A stretch of 10,293 nt of DNA. Origin: Acidobacteriota bacterium. GTDB lineage: Bacteria > Acidobacteriota > UBA4820 > DSQY01. A program made the position numbers and the translations under genes. The stretch covers positions 1 through 10,293 of the forward strand of contig JAKAJA010000038.1 in NCBI GenBank assembly GCA_021814085.1. The letters run 5' to 3'. Below the pieces are notes generated by a model that ran no database searches, was not told the origin of the DNA, and saw nothing but the letters and a program-made list of their open reading frames with translations. Positions 5,252 through 10,293 of this stretch are shown here, in pieces (positions within the stretch are counted from its first letter, which is position 1; each line of letters opens with the position of its first letter).

Positions 5252-7455
5252 GCGCGGCGCTTGAGCATGTCCTCGCCGTTCTGCTGGCGGCGGGCAAGAA
5301 GCCTGTACGCTCAGGGGACAGAATCACGGCGCAGTGCCCGGCCCACGACGACGCCAACCCCAGCTTTTCGGCGTGGCTCAAGGCAAGCGGATGGGTGGGG
5401 GTCAAATGCTTCGCGGGGTGTTCCGAGTCAGTGCTCTTGTCGGCCCTTCGGCTCGAAGCCCGGGACCTCGGCCCGGAGAGGAAGGGAACTGCGCGCCACG
5501 TTGCCCTAGAAACCGTGAAGGGTCCGGCTCTCGTCCATTCATCCTCACCCCAGACCCTCGCGGCATTCTGCGAGGCCCGGCGCCTGGACCCGGCGGCCCT
5601 CGCGTCACGGTGGAAGGTGGAAGAGAGACCCCACGCCGGGCGCCCGGCCCTCTTCTACCCTACGCGCGTCGGAATCTCGCGGGTGAAGTACCTTGACGGC
5701 GCACCGCCGAAGTATCGGTGGGCGGAGAAGGGAGGAAAGGCCCACTGGTACGGGCTCCCCGAGGCCCGGCGGAACGGTGGCCCGGTCCTCTACCTTGTCA
5801 ACGGCGAGCCCTCGGTCTGGGCGTGCGAGCTTCGGGGCGTGCCCGCCGTCTGCCCGTGCGGCGAGGGAGTAACCCTCAGTCCCGCCATGCTCGAAGACCT
5901 GAAGGGCTCCGGCTTCGAGCGGTTCGCCGTCTGCTACGACCTCGACGCAGCGGGGCGACACGGCGCGCGTGCGGCGGTGGAGGCGCTCCAGGCGGCGGGG
6001 CTCTCCGTCGTGGCGCTCGAACTCCCGGCGGACCTCGGGCCGGGCGGCGACGTGGACGACCTCCACCGGCGGGTAGGCGCGGACCTTCGGGCCGCCCTCG
6101 AAGCATTGCCCGAATTGAAAGAGCCTGTCCCCCAGGCCGCCGGGGAGCGGAAAGAGAAGATAGCGGGCAAGCAAGGCCAGAAGGTGCTTCTCGAAGATGT
6201 AGAACCGTGGGACCAAGAGGTTGACGGCGCGGACTTGCTCCATGAGATCGTGACGACCTTTCTCCGTTTCGTTGCCATGCCCGAAGAAGACGCAGTAGCT
6301 GCGGCGCTTTGGGTTCTACATGCCCACGCCCAAGAGGCTTTTTTCGTTTCGCCCATTCTGGCTATCACGAGCCCGGAGAAGCGGTGCGGAAAAACCACGC
6401 TTCTCTCTATCATCAAAGGCATGAGTCCCCGCGCGCTACCGTTTTCAAACTGCACTCCGGCGGTTCTGTTTCGCGCGGTGGAAAAATTCCGGCCCACCGT
6501 CTTGATAGACGAGGCTGACACGTTTCTCCGTGGAAAGCAGGCGGACCCTGAACTTCGGGGACTCATTAACAGCGGACACACGCGCACGGCGGCCTTTGTG
6601 CTGAGAACAGTGGGAGACTCTCACGAGCCCGTCAAGTTCACTACATGGGCTCCGAAGGTCATATCTCTTATTGGCAATCTGCCCGAGACATTGGAGGACC
6701 GGTCCGTTGTGCTACGCATGAGAAGGCGGGCGGCGCATGAAAGAATTGAGCGGCTGCGTGCGGACAGACTTTCAGAACTGTCACCCATTGCGAGGAAGGC
6801 GGCCCGGTGGGCAGCGGACCATTTCGACACACTCAAGGAAATGGACCCGCTTGTACCCGATGAAATAGTTAGTGACCGTGCGCAGGATAATTGGCGACCC
6901 CTTCTCGCCATTGCCGACGCGGTGGACGGACCCTGGCTCAAGCGAGCCCGGCGCGCGGCGGTATCACTCAGTAGCACGGAAAGCGCTGTGGAGTCCTATG
7001 GGGTGCTCTTGCTTCAGGATATCCGGGAGGTATTCGAGAGAGAGCAAACCGACCGGCTATCATCTTTCGAGATTATCCGCGCCTTGACGGACCTAGAGGA
7101 GCGCCCTTGGACCGAATATCACGACGGCAAGCCCCTCACCCCGCCACGGCTTGCAAAGATGCTCCGCCCCTTTGAGATTACCCCCTATACGATCCGCACA
7201 GAGGGGAAGACGGCCAAGGGATACCACAGGGAAAAGTTCAAGGATGCGTGGGGGCGTTACCTTGGGGGAGTACTTCAAAGCGTAACACCGTCACAACCCA
7301 AGCCAGACAAGGACTCTGGCGTTTTTCAAAGCGTAACACAAGAAAGAGTGTTACGGCACGAAAAAGCCCCAAAACCCCCGCCAATAAAGACTTGTGACGC
7401 TGTTACGGCTCAGGGTAGGGGGGGACCGGACGAAAGCGCGTTTTGGGAGGTGTGA
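5248..7455 (+). CDS. Toprim primase fused to DUF3631-type ATPase (replication protein)
   Basis: This 735-residue protein has a primase-type zinc finger at residues 30-58 (C30, H33, C54, C58), as in CHC2/P4-alpha-like primases. A Toprim domain follows (about 178-275), with acidic residues in NGEP (E187) and CYDLDAAGR (D231, D233). A helix-rich linker leads to an ATPase: Walker A-like SPEKRCGKT (375-383), Walker B TVLIDEAD (417-424), and IGNLPETLEDRSVVLRMRR (475-493), which looks like sensor and arginine-finger region. The first Walker Gly is Ser, which from memory is normal in DUF3631 proteins. The DUF3631 C-terminal domain runs about 545-672. The protein probably synthesises primers and unwinds DNA at the element's origin. 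The tail (674-735) is Pro/Lys-rich with two QSVT motifs and an AVT. Start ATG 5248 overlaps the preceding small ORF; the next gene begins 2 bases after its stop. Confidence 0.9.
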   Translation: MSAALEHVLAVLLAAGKKPVRSGDRITAQCPAHDDANPSFSAWLKASGWVGVKCFAGCSESVLLSALRLEARDLGPERKGTARHVALETVKGPALVHSSSPQTLAAFCEARRLDPAALASRWKVEERPHAGRPALFYPTRVGISRVKYLDGAPPKYRWAEKGGKAHWYGLPEARRNGGPVLYLVNGEPSVWACELRGVPAVCPCGEGVTLSPAMLEDLKGSGFERFAVCYDLDAAGRHGARAAVEALQAAGLSVVALELPADLGPGGDVDDLHRRVGADLRAALEALPELKEPVPQAAGERKEKIAGKQGQKVLLEDVEPWDQEVDGADLLHEIVTTFLRFVAMPEEDAVAAALWVLHAHAQEAFFVSPILAITSPEKRCGKTTLLSIIKGMSPRALPFSNCTPAVLFRAVEKFRPTVLIDEADTFLRGKQADPELRGLINSGHTRTAAFVLRTVGDSHEPVKFTTWAPKVISLIGNLPETLEDRSVVLRMRRRAAHERIERLRADRLSELSPIARKAARWAADHFDTLKEMDPLVPDEIVSDRAQDNWRPLLAIADAVDGPWLKRARRAAVSLSSTESAVESYGVLLLQDIREVFEREQTDRLSSFEIIRALTDLEERPWTEYHDGKPLTPPRLAKMLRPFEITPYTIRTEGKTAKGYHREKFKDAWGRYLGGVLQSVTPSQPKPDKDSGVFQSVTQERVLRHEKAPKPPPIKTCDAVTAQGRGGPDESAFWEV
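7274..7406. repeat. Cluster of CGTAACAC repeats within the primase 3' end
   Basis: TTCAAAGCGTAACAC occurs exactly twice, at 7274-7288 and 7325-7339. CGTAACAC (7332-7339) also forms a perfect inverted repeat with GTGTTACG (7348-7355) across 8 bases, and TGTTACGG recurs at 7401-7408. Four copies of the core GTAACA/TGTTAC therefore fall in about 125 bases. Two of them encode the QSVT motifs. They could be protein-binding sites (origin or regulatory) or simply encode a repetitive tail. Confidence 0.55.
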
Positions 7456-7457
7456 AC

Positions 7458-7769
7458 ATGGGCGCGGCGGCTGATCTTCTTTCCGAACTGACGGCGGCGG
7501 GCGTGACCGTGACCCGCAAGGGGGACCGGCTCCGGCTGGCTCCGCCCCAGGCCGTGTCCGCGTCTCTGCTTGTGGCCGTGCGGGAGAACAAGGCCGCCTT
7601 GCTCCGGCTCGTGCCCGAACCCGCCCCCGTGCGGTGCTTCACTTGCCACGGCGCCGACTTCTGGCGCGGGCTTGTCCACTACACCGATGGAACCCAGGCG
7701 CCCGGCCCCTGGGTGTGCCGGAGATGCCACCCCCCCGGCGACCCATGCCGAATGTTCCCCACCCTTTGA
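7458..7769 (+). CDS. TubC N-terminal docking-domain-like protein with zinc ribbon
   Basis: ATG 7458 is preceded by GGGAGGTG (7445-7452), two bases after the primase stop, giving 103 residues; an in-frame upstream start at 7443 would overlap the primase and lacks a better ribosome site. Residues 2-52 (AAADLLSELTAAGVTVTRKG, then RLRLAPP and ENKAALLRL) match the TubC_N fold pattern. That domain was named for docking in tubulysin synthases, but it also occurs in small proteins of phage- and plasmid-like elements beside DUF3631 primases. A zinc-ribbon-like half follows, with C60xxC63 and C87xxC90. A role as adaptor or DNA-binding accessory factor of the primase is inferred from context. It has nothing to do with polyketide synthesis here. 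Confidence 0.72.
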   Translation: MGAAADLLSELTAAGVTVTRKGDRLRLAPPQAVSASLLVAVRENKAALLRLVPEPAPVRCFTCHGADFWRGLVHYTDGTQAPGPWVCRRCHPPGDPCRMFPTL

Positions 7770-7794
7770 CGCCCCATCGAAAGGAGCGTGACGG

Positions 7795-8130
7795 ATGCCA
7801 TTCAAAGATGCCGAGCGACAGCGCCGGGCCGTGAGGGATTCCCAACGGCGGGCCCGCCTTGCAAAGACGGGGCACCCCGCCCGTGAAACTAAAGCCCCGG
7901 TCCTCCCCGCCCTGAAGCCCCTTCGGTTCAGGACCGCAAAGGACATTCTCACGGCGCTTGACGCCCAGGTGGCGGCCGTCTCGACCGATAACCACCTATC
8001 CACCATCGAAAGAGCGCGGGGCGTGGCGATGCTGGCGGGGGTGGCTCTGCGGGCGTTCGAGATTCATGACCTCGCAGAGCGCCTTGACCGCCTGGAGCGC
8101 GAGGCCCCGAGAAAGAGAGGTGCGGAGTGA
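7795..8130 (+). CDS. Hypothetical mobile-element protein, 111 aa
   Basis: ATG 7795 lies 9 bases behind AAAGGAG (7779-7785), 25 bases after the preceding gene. The N-terminus is very basic (MPFKDAERQRRAVRDSQRRARLAK). The C-terminal half is helical: residues about 47-103 include RTAKDILTALDAQVAAV, ERARGVAMLAGVALRAFEIHDLAERLDRLE. The basic MPFKD-type start and the helical LAGVALRAxExxDLAxRLxxLE tail resemble small uncharacterised proteins found in phage and integrative elements, by general recollection only. Nucleic-acid binding is possible. Its TGA overlaps the GTG of the next gene, so the two are probably translationally coupled. Confidence 0.68.
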   Translation: MPFKDAERQRRAVRDSQRRARLAKTGHPARETKAPVLPALKPLRFRTAKDILTALDAQVAAVSTDNHLSTIERARGVAMLAGVALRAFEIHDLAERLDRLEREAPRKRGAE

Positions 8131-8393
8131 GATTGCGTGCCCGCGTTGCAGCCCTGGAGGCCCGCTCAGGAGGGAATGTTGATATGGAGACGCGCGCAAT
8201 GCGCGCCTTCGACAGGGAATGGATTGCCCTCATGTTTCCCGAACTGGAACTGCCCGCCGAGGGAGAGTCCTACATGAAATGGTATGCGCGCGTCCTCAAG
8301 CCCTGGTACAAAGCGGGTGGGATGCAATGTAGGCGGGAGAAGGAGTCTGTGGCCCGGCTCGTATCTCCCCCCAGGAGAGAGGAGGAAATATAG
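8127..8393 (+). CDS. Hypothetical small protein, 88 aa
   Basis: The GTG at 8127 overlaps the stop of the upstream gene (GTGA) and has GAGAGG about 7 bases upstream, supporting coupled translation. A second possible start, ATG 8184, is preceded by GGAGGG and would give 69 residues. The product carries an amphipathic N-terminus (RLRARVAALEAR), then a Trp/Tyr-rich part (EWIALMFPELELP, SYMKWYARVLKPWYKAGG), and a charged C-terminus. No family is recognised. It is the last gene before the intergenic region holding the promoter of the integrase operon. Confidence 0.55.
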   Translation: MRLRARVAALEARSGGNVDMETRAMRAFDREWIALMFPELELPAEGESYMKWYARVLKPWYKAGGMQCRREKESVARLVSPPRREEEI

Positions 8394-8435
8394 ACATATA
8401 TTCTTCTTATCGGACGTAGCCTGATAGCGAAGCAG

Positions 8436-8464
8436 TTGCATAAGCCATGAAATAAGCCTATACT
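8436..8464 (+). promoter_or_regulatory. Promoter for the RHH-integrase operon
   Basis: TTGCAT (8436-8441) and TATACT (8459-8464) are separated by exactly 17 bases. The -10 matches the consensus at five of six positions and the -35 only at the first three. It lies in the only substantial gap (99 bases) within the right-hand gene cluster, directly upstream of the RHH gene. Transcription would begin at about 8471. Confidence 0.5.
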
Positions 8465-8476
8465 TCGTATAGGCTT
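8454..8476. promoter_or_regulatory. 23-base palindrome overlapping the -10 box (putative operator)
   Basis: AAGCCTATAC (8454-8463) and GTATAGGCTT (8467-8476) form a perfect 10-bp inverted repeat around TTC. The palindrome covers the -10 hexamer TATACT. It ends 5 bases before the ribosome site GGAGG (8482-8486) of the RHH gene. No T run follows on the + strand, so an operator is more likely than a terminator. The RHH protein encoded directly downstream is an obvious candidate ligand, giving autoregulation. An RNA hairpin in the 5' leader is the alternative. Confidence 0.55.
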
Positions 8477-8492
8477 CAAGCGGAGGCCGGGA

Positions 8493-8714
8493 ATGGAAGA
8501 AAAGAGAGACAGACTGGCGAGCGCGAAGAAAGCAGCGGAGGCGTTGCGGGCGGCCCTGCCCGAACCCGCGCCCAAGCGGACGGAGAAGTTTCTGCTTGCC
8601 ATGACGCCCGCAGAGAAGGCCCGCCTGGTGTCCTACGCTGAGGAGACGGGGGAGCCCCTCGCCGCGGCCGCGCGGAACCTGATCCTCGCGGCCCTCACCA
8701 CCTTGGGGAAGTGA
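8493..8714 (+). CDS. Small ribbon-helix-helix-like DNA-binding protein
   Basis: ATG 8493 has GGAGG (8482-8486) 6 bases upstream and gives 73 residues. After a charged helical N-terminus (EEKRDRLASAKKAAEALRAA), residues about 31-70 fit a ribbon-helix-helix fold: a short strand (TEKFLLAMT), a helix (PAEKARLVSYAEETG) and a second helix (LAAAARNLILAALTTL). RHH proteins bind palindromic operators as dimers and often regulate plasmid or integrase genes. The palindrome over its own promoter and the 4-base overlap with the integrase start (GTGA, 8711-8714) suggest it controls integrase expression or helps assemble the recombination complex. The match is by pattern, not by strong motif. Confidence 0.62.
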   Translation: MEEKRDRLASAKKAAEALRAALPEPAPKRTEKFLLAMTPAEKARLVSYAEETGEPLAAAARNLILAALTTLGK

Positions 8715-10243
8715 CCGTGGAAACTCCTTCCCCCCAGGCCGCCCCGGTGGCGGCCACCATCGAAGGCATTGCCGCGCCCACGGGCAAGGGGGCCCGTCCG
8801 GGTGCGTTCGGAGTAGAGAGGAGGTGCATGGACCCGGAGAAGAAATGGCGGAAGATCGAGCCCGGCCTTTATGAACTTCCGGCGGGCAAGGACGGGAAGC
8901 CCCGGTACGCGGCGGAATGGCTCTTCAGGGGGCGAAAGGTACGGCGGCGCTTTAGGACCGTCACGCTTGCGCGTCAAAGCCTGTACGCGGTGCGGGGGCA
9001 AATTGTTGAGGGCCGGTACATTGACCGGAGAAAGGAGGCCCCTACGGTGAAATTCGAGGAGGCGGTGAAACGCTTCCTTGAATGGAGCGAAGTCAACACG
9101 CGCCCTTCGAGTCACAAGAATGACAGGATGAACGCGCCACTGTGGACGGCTTCGCCTTACTTCGCGGGCAAGTCTCTCTCGCAGATCACACCAACCGATA
9201 TCGAACGCTTTCGGCTCGAACGGCTTCGGGACGTAGACCGGCGCGGTCCTTCCCTTTCGGGGCTTCTCTTGCTCGCGGGCAAGCTCTACCACGACAGGAC
9301 CGGAAAGACCCTCAAGGGGGACCGGCGGGAATTGGCGCGCCTCGCCCTCGGGGATCTCCTGAAACAATATTCAGGAACGAGGATCAAGGAAGCCCTCGCG
9401 TGGTATTTCCAAAGGCCAGGGGCCCCCAACCTTGCCCGCTTGGGGCAGGAGCTTGCGGCGCGGGCGCGGACGCCCGAACCGGCGCGGCGAGGCCGCCCCC
9501 TCACCAAGAGGACGGTGGATGTTTCCCTCGCCCGCCTCAAGAAACTCTTTTCTCTCGCCGTGGAATGGGGCCTCGTGGACAAGAGCCCGGCGGCGAAGGT
9601 GAAGCTCTTGAGGGAAGATGAACGCCGGACCCGTTACTTGACCGAAGAGGAGGAAGCCCGGCTCTTGGCGGTGGCCCCGCCCTCGCTCGCTCGCGTCGTA
9701 CGCTTCGCCCTTGCTACTGGTATGAGGCGCGGGGAAATTCTCGGCTTGCGCTGGCAAGACGTTGACTTTAGGAACGCCGTGGCGGTTATCCCGGCGGCGC
9801 GGGCGAAGGGAAAAAGGGACCGGCCCGTTCCATTGAACGCGGTGGCCCTTGCGCTCGTCAATGAACTGCCACGATGCCTTGACCGTTCGGCCCCTGTTTT
9901 TGGCAACTCGAAGGGCAACACGAACGAGAACCTTGAAAGGGAGTGGCGGCGCACCCTCGCCCTCTCAGGCGTTGAGGACTTCCGGTTTCACGACTTGAGG
10001 CATACCTACGCTTCGAGGCTTGTCATGCGGGGCGTTGACCTCGCCGTCCTGAGAGAGCTTTTGGGACACCGTGACTTCGAGACGACACTTCGTTATGCTC
10101 ACCTTGGACCCTCGCGTTTGAGGGACGCGGTGGCCCTTCTTGAACCCCTTGCCGAAAAACAAATCGGTAAACTTTCGGTAAACATTTTCCCCCAGAGTGA
10201 GGAAGCCCCCCAACGCCAAAGGGAGCAACTCAATGAGAAATAA
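8711..10243 (+). CDS. int: Site-specific tyrosine recombinase (integrase)
   Basis: The 510-residue reading starts at GTG 8711, overlapping the RHH stop. ATG 8828 (residue 40), directly behind AGGAGG with 3-base spacing, is an equally good or better start, because recognisable homology begins there and residues 1-39 are Ala/Pro-rich. Order: arm-binding-like N-terminus (about 45-105), core-binding domain (112-175 and 263-300), catalytic domain (305-480). Catalytic residues are visible: R339 in ATGMRRGE, K366 in AKGKRDRPVPL, H427/R430 in HDLRH, H453 in LGHRD and nucleophile Y462 in RYAH. The core-binding domain is split by an insertion of about 80 residues (178-260). The gene ends 11 bases before a tRNA 3' end and points towards it, so it very probably integrates the element there with help from the excisionase-like protein. 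Confidence 0.94.
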   Translation: MTVETPSPQAAPVAATIEGIAAPTGKGARPGAFGVERRCMDPEKKWRKIEPGLYELPAGKDGKPRYAAEWLFRGRKVRRRFRTVTLARQSLYAVRGQIVEGRYIDRRKEAPTVKFEEAVKRFLEWSEVNTRPSSHKNDRMNAPLWTASPYFAGKSLSQITPTDIERFRLERLRDVDRRGPSLSGLLLLAGKLYHDRTGKTLKGDRRELARLALGDLLKQYSGTRIKEALAWYFQRPGAPNLARLGQELAARARTPEPARRGRPLTKRTVDVSLARLKKLFSLAVEWGLVDKSPAAKVKLLREDERRTRYLTEEEEARLLAVAPPSLARVVRFALATGMRRGEILGLRWQDVDFRNAVAVIPAARAKGKRDRPVPLNAVALALVNELPRCLDRSAPVFGNSKGNTNENLEREWRRTLALSGVEDFRFHDLRHTYASRLVMRGVDLAVLRELLGHRDFETTLRYAHLGPSRLRDAVALLEPLAEKQIGKLSVNIFPQSEEAPQRQREQLNEK

Positions 10244-10293
10244 GGGGGGTATAATGGTGCGCCCGGCGAGATTCGAACTCACGACCTTCGAGA
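10244..10293. other. Integrase-proximal attachment site (att) at the tRNA 3' end
   Basis: The integrase stop at 10243 is followed by GGGGGGTATAA and then directly by the tRNA 3' CCA. An integrase gene next to the 3' end of a tRNA is the standard arrangement of tRNA-integrated elements, in which the crossover lies in the T arm or anticodon region and the 3' tRNA sequence is duplicated at the far end. The exact crossover cannot be placed, because no tRNA-derived repeat was found elsewhere in the window. Confidence 0.6.
10255..10293 (-). tRNA. 3' part of a tRNA gene (isotype undetermined), truncated by the window edge
   Basis: Read on the minus strand, this holds the 3' strand of the anticodon stem (CTCGA), a 5-base variable loop AGGTC, a T arm GTGAG-TTCGAAT-CTCGC (loop 10271-10277, all five stem pairs form with one G-T), the acceptor 3' strand CGGGCGC (10259-10265), discriminator A (10258) and encoded CCA (10255-10257). 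The anticodon lies beyond the window, so the isotype cannot be read. The acceptor sequence implies a 5' end GCGCCCG. Confidence 0.88.

Larger units (their letters stand above)
4836..10293 (+). mobile_element. Integrative element core (excisionase, primase, integrase) at a tRNA; left end uncertain
   Basis: All genes from 4957 to 10243 lie on the + strand with short gaps or overlaps and share GC-rich codon use. The set comprises an excisionase-type protein, primase/ATPase, TubC-like accessory, two hypotheticals, an RHH regulator and an integrase against a tRNA. No capsid, terminase, relaxase or type IV secretion gene is present here. That suggests a phage satellite, integrative plasmid, or one arm of a larger island. 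The right end is well supported. The left limit given is provisional: AGGGGGGTA occurs at 4836-4844 and again at 10243-10251, but a tRNA-derived repeat is missing, so the element may run further left, possibly including the RHS locus as cargo. Confidence 0.55.

Noticed and set aside
4812..5405. Minus-strand open frame of 197 codons across the leader and excisionase gene
   Set aside because: It runs antisense to a clear promoter, two terminators and a recognisable HTH gene; the translation shows no domain.
8192..8206. Perfect palindrome GCGCGCA-A-TGCGCGC
   Set aside because: It is simple alternating GC sequence inside a coding region, encoding TRAMRA, and has no accompanying signal.
8459..8471. 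Similarity of TATACTTCGTATAG to loxP arms
   Set aside because: The arms do not match loxP beyond a short shared ACTTCGTATA stretch, the spacer is missing, and the integrase is not Cre-like.
10250..10255. TATAAT as a + strand -10 box after the integrase
   Set aside because: No matching -35 at proper spacing is evident and it would read antisense into the tRNA; it is junction sequence next to the tRNA 3' end.
1..10293. CRISPR array or insertion sequence
   Set aside because: No regularly spaced repeats, transposase gene or terminal inverted repeats are present.

Overview
The window comes from a GC-rich bacterial genome. The phylum cannot be fixed from the sequence. The strong Shine-Dalgarno sites, RHS/YD-repeat surface protein, sigma70-type promoters and rho-independent terminators are all bacterial. 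Two kinds of DNA sit side by side: an RHS polymorphic-toxin locus on the left and a compact integrative element, ending at a tRNA gene, on the right.

Positions 1-3868: the C-terminal 1184 residues of an RHS/YD-repeat protein whose start lies upstream of the window. It reads as about 15 YD repeats, a two-lobed beta-sandwich-like insert with acidic/His-rich loops, the RHS core ending in DPTG, and a variable C-terminal tip that is probably a toxin. Base composition drops abruptly at about 2755, just before the tip, as expected of an exchanged tip cassette. Thirteen bases downstream is a 99-residue protein with two membrane segments, placed where a cognate immunity protein would be. Positions 3869-4134 have no convincing gene but hold a strong inverted repeat. 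Positions 4135-4710 encode an unrecognised basic 191-residue protein.

Positions 4805-10255: a mobile-element core, all on the + strand. A near-consensus promoter (4805-4833) is followed by a short leader holding a possible 18-codon peptide and two intrinsic terminators. Then come a MerR/AlpA-like excisionase-type DNA-binding protein (4957-5169), a possible 25-residue ORF, a 735-residue Toprim primase / DUF3631-type ATPase (5248-7455), a TubC-docking-like protein with a zinc ribbon (7458-7769), two uncharacterised small proteins, and, behind a second promoter overlapped by a 23-base palindrome, a ribbon-helix-helix protein (8493-8714) and a tyrosine integrase (8711-10243).

The integrase ends 11 bases before the 3' CCA of a tRNA gene on the minus strand (10255 to beyond the window). 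This is the usual layout for an element integrated at a tRNA 3' end. No matching tRNA-derived repeat was found to the left, so the other end is unproven. The gene set (excisionase, primase-helicase, integrase, no visible capsid, terminase or conjugation genes) suggests a phage satellite, integrative plasmid or one end of a larger island. Most interesting are the undescribed RHS tip with its putative immunity protein, the double-terminator leader, the palindrome over the integrase-operon promoter, a roughly 80-residue insertion in the integrase core-binding domain, and repeated CGTAACAC motifs in the primase tail.
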